This document shows, piece by piece, positions 8,116-17,311 of a stretch of 64,000 nt of DNA. This DNA is from Alcanivorax sp. (lineage in GTDB: Bacteria > Pseudomonadota > Gammaproteobacteria > Pseudomonadales > Alcanivoracaceae). Under the pieces are notes generated by a model. It saw nothing but the letters and a program-made list of their open reading frames with translations, was not told the DNA's origin and did not search any database. Location of the stretch: contig NZ_PBSH01000026.1 of the NCBI RefSeq assembly GCF_002726155.1, forward strand, positions 1 through 64,000, written 5' to 3'. How positions within the stretch are numbered: position 1 is the first letter of the stretch; every line of letters begins with the position of its first letter. The translations under genes were made by a program, and so were the position numbers.

Positions 8116-8841
8116 TTACGGCCTACCTTCCCAGCTCATGGTTAACACCTGAAGGTTACTTTCGCACTGAAAAACATAGGCACAACCGCTGTTACCAAAC
8201 CAGAAGGGAAGGGTATCGGTGGAATCAATCTGAAAAAGAAATTTCATCGGTTTTTGGCAACAGGAACAGGATGGGTAATCCACTTCCGCCACCCAGTGCG
8301 GCCAACCCAGAAACTTGTCACCCGGCTGCGGGGCAGGGCGGTGAGCCTGGAGCAGGGCGACCATGCCCTGTGGCACGTCATCATTCAGGGCCGCCATTTC
8401 CTGCCGGTCGGGAAAATCTGTCACGCGCTGCCAGCCCGTCAGCGCCTGCTCGGTAAACGCATCCGGTATCCCCACCGGCAAGGCATCGAAGCCATCAGCC
8501 TGCTGGCGAGGAATCACTCGCACCAGATTGGCGTCAGAGAAGGGCAGATGTGCGTGCCCCAACACTTCACAGTCTTCCTCCCCATTGGTGCAATAGAACA
8601 CCTGCAGTACGCCGTCGCCGAACCCTGCGCGGCTATCCACCGGCAGATCCTGGGAGTCGAGCTGCACAAACAGCTGCATGGGCTGATGACAATGGCCACA
8701 GCACGGCCAGGATTCATCCGTTTTCAGCAGCGGCAAGCCGCCAAACTTGGAGCGCGCGCCCGGCACCGCCGGGCCGACCCGAGGTCGCCACCCGGGACGG
8801 GCCAGGGTAGACAGCTTGTGTTTGATTTCTTCGGGCAACAT
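8116..8841 (-). CDS. DUF1963 (YwqG-like) protein
   Basis: The 241-residue protein has the DUF1963 pattern: SKFGGLPLL followed by W-P-x-C-x-x-C (SWPCCGHCHQPM) near residue 45, and a second PSCSCCQKPMKFLFQID near residue 195. The Cys pairs could bind metal. The family has no settled function, and some members sit near stress genes. I place the start at 8841, where GAGGACGAGTC precedes the ATG; the open frame continues upstream to a TTG. It stands alone, convergent with the AraC gene. Confidence 0.7.
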   Translation of the reverse strand: MLPEEIKHKLSTLARPGWRPRVGPAVPGARSKFGGLPLLKTDESWPCCGHCHQPMQLFVQLDSQDLPVDSRAGFGDGVLQVFYCTNGEEDCEVLGHAHLPFSDANLVRVIPRQQADGFDALPVGIPDAFTEQALTGWQRVTDFPDRQEMAALNDDVPQGMVALLQAHRPAPQPGDKFLGWPHWVAEVDYPSCSCCQKPMKFLFQIDSTDTLPFWFGNSGCAYVFQCESNLQVLTMSWEGRP

Positions 8842-8993
8842 GACTCGTCCTCGTACGGTCGTTTCATGTTCGTCTTCACGCAACCTTGACGCAATGAACC
8901 CGGTTCCGTTACCCGCTGCCAGGCCGTTTTTTCCGGTTGAGCGGCGTGCAATTAACTGCCAAGCCCGGTTTTATGCCCGCGGTAACTCCGCGC

Positions 8994-9983
8994 TCAGGAG
9001 GATTTCAGGGTCAAAGTGGCGGTCATGCCGGCCGCCAGCACCGTGCCTTCAGGCAGGCTATCGGCATCGATGGATACCCGTACCGGCACCCGTTGGGCCA
9101 GGCGCACCCAGTTGAAGGTGGGGTTCACATCCGCCAGCAAGTTGGCACCGGTGGGGTTATCCCGATCGGCGATACCGTGGGCGATGCTCTCCACCGTACC
9201 CCGTGCGCGTATCCCACTGAGTAAACGCACCTGTACCGCATCTCCCACGTGTACATTGGGCAGCTTGGTTTCCTCGAAGTAGCCGTAGACCCAGAAATCA
9301 TGGCGATCGATCAATGCCATGTGCGCCTGCCCGGCGTGGGCGTAATCCCCCGGATACAGCGCCAGGTTAGTGACGTAGCCGTCCACCGGCGCGCGCACTT
9401 CGGTCCGCTCCAGATTCAATTGCGCCAAGGCCAGCGCCGCATTGGCCTGCTGCAAGCGAGCCAGCAACTGCTGCTGGCTGGCGGTGGCCCGCTGGTGGCT
9501 GGCCTGGGCCGCCTGCAGCTGGGCCTGCGCCGCGTCAGCGTTACTGTGGGCGTTATCGCGTACCTCCCGGGACACCGCTTCAGCAATGCGGTCCCGGCGA
9601 CGGGACTCCGCTTGGCGCATGGCAAACTCCGCCCGCGCCTTGGCCGCACTGGCCTGGGCTGCACGGATATCCGCTCCGGCTGCCCGTGCGGCCGCTTCGG
9701 CGGCCTGCTGGTCTGCTTCTGCCTGCTGCAGGGCATTCTGGTAGCGGCTGCGATCGATCACGAACAGCAGATCCCCCCGCTGCACGCTCTGGTTATCCTC
9801 GACAGCCACCTCGGTGACCAGACCGGTCACATCCGGCGCCACCTGAACCACCCGTGCCCGTACCCGGCCATCACGGGTCCAGGGGGAATACATATAGTGT
9901 TGCCACAGGGCCCAGGCCAGCAGTGACGCCAGCACCACCATGACCAGGGTCACCATGACACGCAGCAGGGATTGGGTTTTCAT
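8994..9983 (-). CDS. HlyD/EmrA/AaeA-type membrane fusion protein
   Basis: This periplasmic adaptor of 329 residues links an inner-membrane pump to an outer-membrane channel. It has one N-terminal transmembrane helix (about residues 7-28), a biotinyl-lipoyl-like block (DVTGLVTEVAVEDNQSVQRGDLLFVID), a long Ala/Gln-rich coiled coil (about 85-190), and a C-terminal beta-barrel with VRAPVDGYVTNLALYPGDYA. It closes an operon marR - FUSC - DUF1656 - hlyD, the AaeXAB arrangement used for aromatic acid efflux in E. coli. The substrate is not readable from sequence. GGAGAGAGGCG precedes the ATG. Confidence 0.85.
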   Translation of the reverse strand: MKTQSLLRVMVTLVMVVLASLLAWALWQHYMYSPWTRDGRVRARVVQVAPDVTGLVTEVAVEDNQSVQRGDLLFVIDRSRYQNALQQAEADQQAAEAAARAAGADIRAAQASAAKARAEFAMRQAESRRRDRIAEAVSREVRDNAHSNADAAQAQLQAAQASHQRATASQQQLLARLQQANAALALAQLNLERTEVRAPVDGYVTNLALYPGDYAHAGQAHMALIDRHDFWVYGYFEETKLPNVHVGDAVQVRLLSGIRARGTVESIAHGIADRDNPTGANLLADVNPTFNWVRLAQRVPVRVSIDADSLPEGTVLAAGMTATLTLKSS

Positions 9984-10007
9984 CCGCCTCTCTCCTTTCT
10001 TGTTCAG

Positions 10008-10208
10008 CTACTGCATGACCAGCAAACCGAGGCCGCCAAAACAGCAAAAAAATACCGCCACCCGGAACAAGGGTGGGTGCCAGACATAGCGATACAGCCC
10101 ATAGCGGCCGCCGACCCAGTCCACCGCCCACTGCAGCAGCAAGCTAAAGACGAACACCAGCAGCAGGCTGGGCACCAGCGCATCCAGCAAGGCGATTTCA
10201 CGGGGCAT
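10008..10208 (-). CDS. DUF1656 small membrane protein (AaeX-like)
   Basis: The 66-residue protein has two hydrophobic helices (about residues 11-30 and 47-64) separated by WHPPLFR, the pattern of DUF1656/AaeX. Such proteins are almost always encoded between a FUSC permease and its fusion protein, as here. Its start overlaps the end of the FUSC gene by 11 bp, so the two are translationally coupled. Its role in the pump is not established. Confidence 0.8.
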   Translation of the reverse strand: MPREIALLDALVPSLLLVFVFSLLLQWAVDWVGGRYGLYRYVWHPPLFRVAVFFCCFGGLGLLVMQ

Positions 10209-12330
10209 GGGTCACTCCCTCCTGGTCTGCGCTTGCCGATAAACACGGCTGCGAATGAGATGATTCCGGGGTCGCCATCAGCACCGAACGGGTATCCAGC
10301 AATGCCAGGCGCAACAGGTGCAGCTGACGCAGGGCAGGGCGGTGCGTCACCGTGAGCATGGCCTCATCCAGCGCCTGCAAGGCGCGCTCATGGACATGCG
10401 GTTGTTTATCCGCATCACTGCGATACAAATCCGCAAAGACCGCCAGCACCGCCCTCACCGCGGCTTGCTGTGCCTGGGGCAGGGCGAGGCGCAGGCGGCG
10501 CAACTCCACCACTGCCCGGCCGGTTTCATGCACCGACAGCGCCCAGGCCAGCCAGTCACGGGCACGCGGGCCGGCATGCACCATGATCTGCATGAACAGG
10601 TCCCGGGTGGCACTTTCAAAGCGGTGCCGCAGTCCGCTCAGGGGCGCCTCACAGGCGCGAGTCACCTGATAGCGCAACTGACGTAACAGGCGATGCCGCA
10701 ACCAGCCATTGCTGGAGGCATTGCCGAACAGGCTAAACGCCACCGCCACGGCCAGCACCCCGGCGATCTGGCTAATGGCCTCGTTGGCCACATACACCGG
10801 ATCGAACGTCATCGGGCTGTGCAGGTTCAGCAGGTAGATAAAGCTGAGCACATAACCGGTGCCATAACCGGCCAGTGTCGGCCGGGTAGTGAGATACAGC
10901 CCGGTCAGCAGAAACGGTACGGTGCCTGCCACCATTAGCCCGAAACCATCCATGTGGGTAAGCACCAGAAACTGGCAAAGAAAGGCCAGTGGCATCCCTG
11001 TAGCAAAGCCCAGTGAAATCTGGCGCACCACCGCCGACGGGTTCGGCGCACTGGCAAACAGGCCGGTAAAGATCGTCGCCAACATCATGGCACTGCCGCC
11101 ATGCACCCAACCGGACAGAATCCAGAAACTGCCCATCACCAGCATGGTGAGTGTGGCCCGCACCCCGCTCAACAACGCGCCGAGGCGATCATTACCGTGC
11201 TGAAATACCACCTCTTTCTGCGCCGCCGAGGACACGCCAGGGCGGCGCAATACCGCATAGGCCTGCACATAGGCCTGCAATTCCTGCACACAACGGACCA
11301 GCAACTCCGCCCCGGTGTCGAAATCCAGCCGCTCCCGGCGGGATGTCAGCCCCTGGCGTTGCGCCCTGATCTGCCCGGGCAATTCCCGCTCGGTCTGTTG
11401 TAACGCCAGCGACAAGCGTGCCGCCGCCTCCGGGCTGGACTGGCAATCGCCGTCCAACACCGTGGCGGTGAACACGCACAACTGCATCAACCGATCGCGG
11501 GTATCGCGGTGATGGGGTGCGTGCATGCGATTCATCAGGTGATGCAGGGTCTGGTAGCTGGTGGAGACCTCCATGAAATGCTGGTTGAGCTGGCGCAATC
11601 GTGGGCTGTGCGCCCGCACCCCGGCATCCTCGAACACCACGGAACTGCGCAGGTTTTCCACCTGAAGGGTCTCGCCGACAAACCGCATGTGGGCCTCTTC
11701 CAGCGCATCACGGGCCAGCACGCCCCCCAGACTGGCGCGCACAAACGCCAGAAAACCACTGTATTGATCGGCCAATTGCTGACGCAGGGCCATGCGCAAC
11801 CGCTGTGGGAACAGCACATCCCCCACCAGCCCGGCCACCAGAATGCCCAGCATTACTTCGCTAACCCGCATCACCGCCGAGTCAAACAACCCCAGCGGGT
11901 GCTGCACCACCGGCAGCACCACAATGGCCACGGTGTAACCGGACAGCACAAAGCCATAGGACATGAAGTTGCGATACAGGGACGCCCCGGCCGCACACAG
12001 GCCAATCCACAGGGCCATGCCCACCAGCAATAACTCACGTTGTTGCGGGAACAGGCCCACTAAAGCGATGGCCACAGCACACCCCACCAGCGTCCCCATG
12101 GCCCGGTAAAAGCTTTTCGCCAGCACCATGCCACTGGCCGGATGCATCACCAGCGCCACCGTCATCATGGTGGTGGCCGGCTGCTGCAGGTCCAGGCGCA
12201 TGGCCAACCAGCCACCGATAAAAATGGCCAGCAGCACCTTGCCCACGTACAACCAGTCCAGCGCGGCTTCGCGTAGCACGCCTGCCAGCTGTGGGCCGGG
12301 CTCGGCGGTGTCGTCGTGGCGGGCACTCAT
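10198..12330 (-). CDS. FUSC-family (AaeB-like) inner-membrane efflux permease
   Basis: The 710-residue protein has the FUSC layout: N-terminal helices (about 25-180), a soluble helical middle (about 185-360), a second helical bundle (about 370-530, with SGWVHGGSAMMLATIFTGLFA) and a C-terminal soluble tail. AaeB in E. coli exports hydroxylated aromatic carboxylic acids; other relatives export fusaric acid. The start is the ATG at 12330, ten bases after the marR stop, rather than the longer open frame that overlaps marR. It should work with the downstream DUF1656 and HlyD proteins. Confidence 0.85.
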   Translation of the reverse strand: MSARHDDTAEPGPQLAGVLREAALDWLYVGKVLLAIFIGGWLAMRLDLQQPATTMMTVALVMHPASGMVLAKSFYRAMGTLVGCAVAIALVGLFPQQRELLLVGMALWIGLCAAGASLYRNFMSYGFVLSGYTVAIVVLPVVQHPLGLFDSAVMRVSEVMLGILVAGLVGDVLFPQRLRMALRQQLADQYSGFLAFVRASLGGVLARDALEEAHMRFVGETLQVENLRSSVVFEDAGVRAHSPRLRQLNQHFMEVSTSYQTLHHLMNRMHAPHHRDTRDRLMQLCVFTATVLDGDCQSSPEAAARLSLALQQTERELPGQIRAQRQGLTSRRERLDFDTGAELLVRCVQELQAYVQAYAVLRRPGVSSAAQKEVVFQHGNDRLGALLSGVRATLTMLVMGSFWILSGWVHGGSAMMLATIFTGLFASAPNPSAVVRQISLGFATGMPLAFLCQFLVLTHMDGFGLMVAGTVPFLLTGLYLTTRPTLAGYGTGYVLSFIYLLNLHSPMTFDPVYVANEAISQIAGVLAVAVAFSLFGNASSNGWLRHRLLRQLRYQVTRACEAPLSGLRHRFESATRDLFMQIMVHAGPRARDWLAWALSVHETGRAVVELRRLRLALPQAQQAAVRAVLAVFADLYRSDADKQPHVHERALQALDEAMLTVTHRPALRQLHLLRLALLDTRSVLMATPESSHSQPCLSASADQEGVTHAP

Positions 12331-12340
12331 GGCGCGGCGC

Positions 12341-12847
12341 TCACAGGTTCCGTTCGATCTGCTCGGCAACGCCCAGCAACCGCTTGAGCAAGATTTCCAG
12401 CATGGCGGTTTCCTGCGCATCAAAGGCCGAGCCGTACTCATTCAGCAGTGAAGACATGGATGGCAGAAACTGCTCTACCAGCGCCTCTCCTTCCGGAGTC
12501 AGGGACACCAGCACACGGCGCCGGTCCTGGGGGTCGGCAAAACGGGCCATCCAGCCCCGGTCGTAGAGAATATTGCACACCCGGGTCACGTTGGCCGACT
12601 TCTCCGCCGCCGCATCACGCAGCTGAGTGACGGTCATCCCCTCCTGCTGGCAGCCATACAACATCATCAGCACGTTGTAGTCCGTGTGATTCAGGCCGTA
12701 TTGGCGCAGCACCAGGTTGGCGGTGTCGTGGACGTGCTGGGAGATGGCTTTTACCAGCCGCACCAGCATGGCCGGTTCCCGGGGATAATCGGGAAAACGC
12801 TGGTGGGTCAGGTTGATGCGGTTTTCGGTGGCGTCGAAGCGGCTCAA
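12341..12847 (-). CDS. MarR-family transcriptional repressor of the efflux operon
   Basis: The winged-helix protein carries the MarR DNA-binding core: LNHTDYNVLMMLYGCQQEGMTVTQLRDAAAEKSANVTRVCNILYDRGW followed by the wing RFADPQDRRRVLVSLTPEG. Length and layout resemble EmrR. Start choice: ATG at 12874 has no ribosome binding site, while a TTG at 12847 has AGGAGG five bases upstream, so I prefer 12847 (168 residues). It is first in the operon, and a perfect 17-bp inverted repeat lies in its promoter, consistent with autoregulation and control of the pump. Confidence 0.85.
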   Translation of the reverse strand: MSRFDATENRINLTHQRFPDYPREPAMLVRLVKAISQHVHDTANLVLRQYGLNHTDYNVLMMLYGCQQEGMTVTQLRDAAAEKSANVTRVCNILYDRGWMARFADPQDRRRVLVSLTPEGEALVEQFLPSMSSLLNEYGSAFDAQETAMLEILLKRLLGVAEQIERNL

Positions 12848-12884
12848 GCAGCCCTCCTGAATCTTTATGAACATGATTCATTTA

Positions 12885-12928
12885 TTCTACAACCAAATAG
12901 TACACAAATGAACTATTTGGTTGTAGAA
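12885..12928. promoter_or_regulatory. Perfect inverted-repeat operator upstream of marR
   Basis: TTCTACAACCAAATAGT (12885-12901) is exactly repeated in reverse complement at 12912-12928, with a 10-base spacer. It sits in the short gap upstream of the MarR gene, so it is the likely binding site of that repressor. The 17-bp arms are long for a MarR site, so two dimers or a stem-loop role for the upstream gene is also possible. Confidence 0.65.
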
Positions 12929-12977
12929 AGGCTCTTCGCACTTCACGAACAGAAATAACGATATGATTTAAAAGGGT

Positions 12978-14447
12978 TTACTCTGGGGAGAGCTCGCCAG
13001 ATTCCTGGAACGGCTGTAGCTGCCACTGGGCAAACGCCTGCTGGGCCAACTCCAGTTGCTCGATCAACCGCTGGCGTTTGCTGGGGTCAAAGCGGCGGCT
13101 GGCCAGGGCCTGCAGGCTTTTTTGCAAGCCATTGCGGTGACTGCGTTCCATCTGTGCCAGCCAGTGGTCCTGCGCGCCGGTGACCACCAGCACATCGCGA
13201 CCGGCATGGTTGCGCTGGCTCACCTGATACCAGTGCACCAACGCCCGGCCCAGCACCACATAGGCAAATTGCGGATCCCGCAGGGGACCGTAGACCGCCT
13301 CGCGGAAACCGCCACTGAGCGGCCCGAATTTCAGTTTGGTGAGCTTGTCGCTGTAGTAGTAACTGCCCGCCGCGCCCAGCAACCCACCGATCAGTGCGCC
13401 AGCCCCCAGGGAATGCCCCAGCGCCACCGCATCAATCCCCGCGCCACCCACAGCACCGGCACCGAAACCCGCGGCGGCCAGCTGGGTCTTGCTGATGCCC
13501 CATAGCTGACGGGTGCGCTCACTGAACAGGTCGCCGCCTTGCGGGGTTACCAGCGCCTCTTCCTGACGCTGCAGGCGGCGATGCTGGTACAAGTCTTCCA
13601 CCGCCACACGCAGCCGTTGCTCACGCTCGCGCTGCCAGTTCTGCCAGCGCTGTTGTAGCTTGGGCAACAGAGGGCTGGCGTCTTCGAACTCACTCAACCG
13701 TGCGGTTTCCTGATGGCCGAGCATGTCGATCAGGGCGTCGGCGATGCGCTCCAGAGCCTGGCTGTCACGGCCAAATTTGAGCGCCTGCAGATATTCCAGC
13801 GCGGCATCCAGCGGCTCGCGCCAGTGGGGCGCCAGCTGGCCAAAACTGCGCAGCAAATCCAGGTGCTTTTCAAACGGAGCGCGCACCGCGTCGAAGCGCC
13901 GCACGATCTGGAAATACTGACCCAACGCGGCCTCCCAGGCGGCACTGTGATCATCCGGGCCGATCTGGTTAATCAGCGCCAGACTGGGCCGGCCGGTCCA
14001 GCGCAGGATATTCATTTCCGCTTCGTGCTCGCGGTTGTAGGGCACCGAGCCATCCACCACATAGATAATCCCGGCACCTTCCACGATGGGCCGCAGCAGC
14101 TCGCATTCATCGTGGTAACGCGGATCGTCACGGTGCTGGGTCACGAATGCGGCCACCGTTTCCGGCCGGTCCGAGGCGGACAGGCTATGCCCCTGCAACC
14201 AGGCCAGCACCTTGCGGGGGCGCTGGAAACCGGGGGTGTCGATCAGCTCATAGAGCGTCACGTCATCCACTTTCATGGGGTAACGGTGACTGTCGCGGGT
14301 GGTGCCCGGCTCCATGGCGATGGCAATGCTGTCGTTCTGGGCGAGCGTCGCCACCACGCTGGATTTGCCCTTGTTGGGGTGGCCCACCACGGCAAAGCGC
14401 GGCAGATCAACGGAAGGCGCGGGAGTGGCGTTGTCTGGTTCGTGCAT
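12978..14447 (-). CDS. GTPase with C-terminal DUF3482 domain
   Basis: The 489-residue protein starts with an Era/EngA-like GTPase domain: Walker A GHPNKGKSSV near residue 21, the switch-I Thr in GTTRDS, G3 DTPG and an N-x-I-G variant of the specificity motif (LINQIG). The C-terminal half is DUF3482, including an Ala/Gly-rich hydrophobic stretch (about 320-370) that may insert in the membrane. The ATG overlaps the stop of the upstream DUF2868 gene (TGATG), so the two are coupled. The pair is conserved in gammaproteobacteria with no known function. Confidence 0.8.
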   Translation of the reverse strand: MHEPDNATPAPSVDLPRFAVVGHPNKGKSSVVATLAQNDSIAIAMEPGTTRDSHRYPMKVDDVTLYELIDTPGFQRPRKVLAWLQGHSLSASDRPETVAAFVTQHRDDPRYHDECELLRPIVEGAGIIYVVDGSVPYNREHEAEMNILRWTGRPSLALINQIGPDDHSAAWEAALGQYFQIVRRFDAVRAPFEKHLDLLRSFGQLAPHWREPLDAALEYLQALKFGRDSQALERIADALIDMLGHQETARLSEFEDASPLLPKLQQRWQNWQREREQRLRVAVEDLYQHRRLQRQEEALVTPQGGDLFSERTRQLWGISKTQLAAAGFGAGAVGGAGIDAVALGHSLGAGALIGGLLGAAGSYYYSDKLTKLKFGPLSGGFREAVYGPLRDPQFAYVVLGRALVHWYQVSQRNHAGRDVLVVTGAQDHWLAQMERSHRNGLQKSLQALASRRFDPSKRQRLIEQLELAQQAFAQWQLQPFQESGELSPE

Positions 14448-15820
14448 CAGGCTTGCTGCTCCTTCTCTGCCGCCACCGGGGCACACAGTAATAACTGGCT
14501 ATCGCGCTGGCGGTCCACAAAGCGTTGCCACTGGGCGAGCAATCCCGCGTCGGTCAACGCCGCGCCACCTTCATCAGCCAATGGCACCAGCGCCAGCAGC
14601 GCCGACACGCCCTGTTCGCGGGCATCAAAAATAAAATCGCTCAGCTCACCGGTGGGCGGTTCCCACCCCCGGGCCACCACAATCACCGGTTGCCTGGATT
14701 CCGCCGCCTGCGCCAACACCCGGGCATCCTCATCCAGACTGCTATTGCCGCCGGCACGCAACTGCAACGGCGCCGGGTCCGCCGACAGGGCGGCACCGAG
14801 TGATGCAGACTGCAGGCCCGCGCCGGCCCAGTGAATCAGGGTGGCGCTGGCAGGAAGTGGCGAGAGGGCAGTGTGGGCCGGGGCCGGGGCTGCCTGTCCC
14901 TCATCGTCGCCCCGGGTGTCCACCCAGGGGGTATCGAAGCGGTAATGGAGCGGCTGCCAGCCGGGGTGGGCGCGCAGGGCACGGTGGCTTTGCCAGCGTA
15001 ATTGCAGCGCCGCCAGCATCAGCAACACACAGCGGGGCAGCAGCACATAGACCAGCCACAGCATCAACACGAACGGCCACCAGGTACCCAGCAAGGCCGG
15101 GTTGGCCACGCCACTGCCCTGCTGCAACCGGTAGAACTGGGAGCCTTCCACCAGTGCCAGCGAGGGTACCGCGTCTGGCCACAGGGATTGCCAGGGCAGC
15201 GCCAGCGCGCTGACCCACTGGTGATAACCGGCGGCGGACGCCTGCAACGTGGTACTCCAGCCGAAGGCCAGGTCCTGCACCGCCACCAGCAACAGCAAGG
15301 TCAACAGGCCGGTCAGGGCAAACATCAAACCACCGGTATGGGCGACCCGGGCGGACAACACCGGGCGCAACGGCGCCAGCGCATCGTCCTCCCCGCGCCA
15401 GCGACCCAGCAGGCTGCGCCAGGGCTGCCAGCCCAGCCAGGCCTGCACGCTGGTGAACAGCGCAAGCAGCCCTTGCAGGGCCACCAGCGCGACCAGCAGG
15501 GTCACATTGATCTGCTGGCCGCCATCGTAATAGAGCAGGCCCAGCATGAAGACCACGCCCAGCACTGCACCCAGGCCGGCAAACACCCAGCGCGCCTGTC
15601 GCCAGCCGCGCAGGCGCGGATCGGCGCCACTGTCTACCTGACGCTGACCATTGAGGGCATGTAGAGAGGCCAGCCAGACGGGCACCGTGAGCGGCTGCCG
15701 CTGTTCCTGTTGCTGCTGGGCAAAACGCCGGTCGCGGCGATGCAGGAACGCGTGGTTCTGATCCACATCGCGGCGGTACTGGTCGTCAAAATCCAGCAGC
15801 AGGGTTAATGCATTCGCCAA
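14447..15820 (-). CDS. DUF2868 membrane protein
   Basis: The 457-residue protein has a charged N-terminal segment (DFDDQYRRDVDQNHAFLHRRDRRF) typical of DUF2868, then about four transmembrane helices (near 78-100, 104-125, 165-185 and 225-250) and a C-terminal soluble domain with a possible P-loop-like region lost. It is first in a two-gene unit with the DUF3482 GTPase, which probably acts on or with it at the membrane. Function unknown. Confidence 0.75.
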   Translation of the reverse strand: MANALTLLLDFDDQYRRDVDQNHAFLHRRDRRFAQQQQEQRQPLTVPVWLASLHALNGQRQVDSGADPRLRGWRQARWVFAGLGAVLGVVFMLGLLYYDGGQQINVTLLVALVALQGLLALFTSVQAWLGWQPWRSLLGRWRGEDDALAPLRPVLSARVAHTGGLMFALTGLLTLLLLVAVQDLAFGWSTTLQASAAGYHQWVSALALPWQSLWPDAVPSLALVEGSQFYRLQQGSGVANPALLGTWWPFVLMLWLVYVLLPRCVLLMLAALQLRWQSHRALRAHPGWQPLHYRFDTPWVDTRGDDEGQAAPAPAHTALSPLPASATLIHWAGAGLQSASLGAALSADPAPLQLRAGGNSSLDEDARVLAQAAESRQPVIVVARGWEPPTGELSDFIFDAREQGVSALLALVPLADEGGAALTDAGLLAQWQRFVDRQRDSQLLLCAPVAAEKEQQA

Positions 15821-15842
15821 AGCGGCCTCGGGTCAGGGCAGA

Positions 15843-16190
15843 TCAATAACGGGACGGCGCGGAAGAAGTCGCAGACGGAGCCGCTTCATCCGCAGGTGCT
15901 GCCGGCGTCTCAGGCACCGGGCCCGGCATATTCGGATCGTTCTTTTCCGACGTATATTTCACGCCATCGGTGGCGCAGGCTCCACAGGCGTTGGAGAACT
16001 CACCCAGAATGCCACCCTGCTGGTCGTAACCAAACACCGGACGGTAATCCATGGTGCACACATCGGGCGGATCATCCGGGCAGGTGAGCGTGTCGTCCGG
16101 CAGGCCCATGGGGTAATCGTTGTCGTACGAGGAACTACAGCCCGCCAGTACCAGGGCCAGGCCTGTTGCAGCCAGAACGGCAGCTTTCAT
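15843..16190 (-). CDS. Small lipoprotein, function unknown
   Basis: The 115-residue precursor has a signal peptide with lipobox LVLAGCSS, the Cys being about residue 18. The mature part has several Cys (TCPDDPPDVCTMDYRPVFG and SNACGACATDGV), resembling a Kazal-like or pacifastin-like small disulfide domain, and ends in a Pro/Ala/Ser-rich tail. GGAGAGCAAT precedes the ATG at 16190; the open frame upstream lacks a signal. It stands alone between DUF2868 and the divergent DUF815 gene. Confidence 0.7.
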   Translation of the reverse strand: MKAAVLAATGLALVLAGCSSSYDNDYPMGLPDDTLTCPDDPPDVCTMDYRPVFGYDQQGGILGEFSNACGACATDGVKYTSEKNDPNMPGPVPETPAAPADEAAPSATSSAPSRY

Positions 16191-16208
16191 ATTGCTCTCC
16201 TTGTCGCG

Positions 16209-16262
16209 TGTGTCAGCGCGTGTGCCGCGTGCATGAGCGCACGCGTGAATGCGCATTACACA
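16209..16262. repeat. Imperfect inverted repeat built from GCGTG words (family C)
   Basis: TGTGTCAGCGCGTGTGCC and GCGTGC on the left face GCGCACGCG and GCGCATTACACA on the right. It lies in the divergent promoter gap before DUF815 and shares its wording with the repeats at 18359 and 27275. Confidence 0.55.
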
Positions 16263-16378
16263 GGGTATCTCTGAGACCCAAGCATAGATAAAGTTCGCCA
16301 CGAACGCAGCCTGCGTTTGCTTATGGGGTGCGTTAAACTTTGGCCGCCATTCTTTTTCTGTTGCCCGTGAGGCTTACC

Positions 16379-17155
16379 ATGCACTCCCCCCATCGACCCA
16401 TCGACTGGCGCCACACCCCGGCGGCCATCTGGCGCGGCCGTTCGCAAACGCTCCGCCCTGTTCCTCACCCGGACCCGGTACGGCTGGACGATTTGCTCGG
16501 CATCGCCACCCAGAAAGCCAAGCTGGTGCAGAACACGGAACGTTTTCTGGCCGGCCAGCCCTGCAATCATGTGCTGCTGTGGGGCAGCCGTGGCACCGGC
16601 AAGTCTTCCATCGTCAAAGCCTTGCTCAATGAATATTCCCCGCGCGGACTGCGCGTGATCGAGGTGGACAAGGATGACCTGCACGATCTGCCGGATATCG
16701 TTGACGATATTCGCGATCGCAGTCAGCGCTTTATCATTTATTGCGATGACCTGTCTTTTGAAGATGGCGAGAACCAGTACAAGCATTTGAAGAGCGTGCT
16801 GGAAGGGTCACTGGAGTTGCCGCCGGAGAATGTGCGCATCTATGCCACCAGCAACCGCCGTCACCTCCTCCCCGAATACATGAAAGATAACGAACAGACT
16901 CAGGTGGTGAACCGGGAGCTGCATCACGGCGATGTGGTGGAGGAAAAAATTTCCCTGTCCGACCGCTTCGGTCTGGGGCTGAGTTTTTATCCGATCAATG
17001 AGGCCCAGTATTTTGACATCGTCGACCATCTGTTCGGCACAGTGGAAGACCGTGAACAATTGCACGTGCGGGCCCGGCGTTTTTCCATGGAGAAGGGCGT
17101 GCGCTCTGGCCGCACCGCACGGCAGTTTTATAACCAGTTTGTGGGGGAATTTTAA
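16379..17155 (+). CDS. DUF815-family P-loop ATPase
   Basis: The 258-residue protein has a Walker A LLWGSRGTGKSS near residue 62, a Walker B FIIYCDDLSFE near residue 120, a sensor-1 IYATSNRRHLLP, and ends FYNQFVGEF. This matches DUF815, a widespread AAA-like ATPase family of unknown role. The ATG at 16379 follows GTGAGG; an upstream in-frame ATG adds only a hydrophobic stretch without a ribosome binding site. No operon partner is apparent. Confidence 0.8.
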   Translation: MHSPHRPIDWRHTPAAIWRGRSQTLRPVPHPDPVRLDDLLGIATQKAKLVQNTERFLAGQPCNHVLLWGSRGTGKSSIVKALLNEYSPRGLRVIEVDKDDLHDLPDIVDDIRDRSQRFIIYCDDLSFEDGENQYKHLKSVLEGSLELPPENVRIYATSNRRHLLPEYMKDNEQTQVVNRELHHGDVVEEKISLSDRFGLGLSFYPINEAQYFDIVDHLFGTVEDREQLHVRARRFSMEKGVRSGRTARQFYNQFVGEF

Positions 17156-17168
17156 AGACCCGCTGCAA

Positions 17169-17307
17169 GCTACAAGCTACAAGCGGCAACGCGGTAAAGG
17201 CCTGCGCACTCCAAAATCATAGAAGCCGCGCCCAATGCTTTGGCCGCGACTTCTGTGCGTTAAAAAATATAAAGACTTAAGTCGCGTTGCCGCTTGTAGC
17301 TTGTAGC
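17169..17307. repeat. Inverted repeat with perfect 25-bp arms of AAGCTAC words (family C)
   Basis: GCTACAAGCTACAAGCGGCAACGCG (read as GCTACAAGCTACAAGC then GGCAACGCG) at 17169-17193 matches the reverse complement at 17283-17307 exactly. A smaller hairpin, GAAGCCGCG with CGCGACTTC, lies between. It separates convergent DUF815 and esterase genes, so a two-way terminator role is plausible. Confidence 0.8.
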
Positions 17308-17311
17308 TGAA

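Noticed and set aside
13713..14834. 373-codon plus-strand frame antisense to the DUF3482/DUF2868 pair
   Set aside because: Low-complexity translation and complete overlap with two conserved genes on the other strand.
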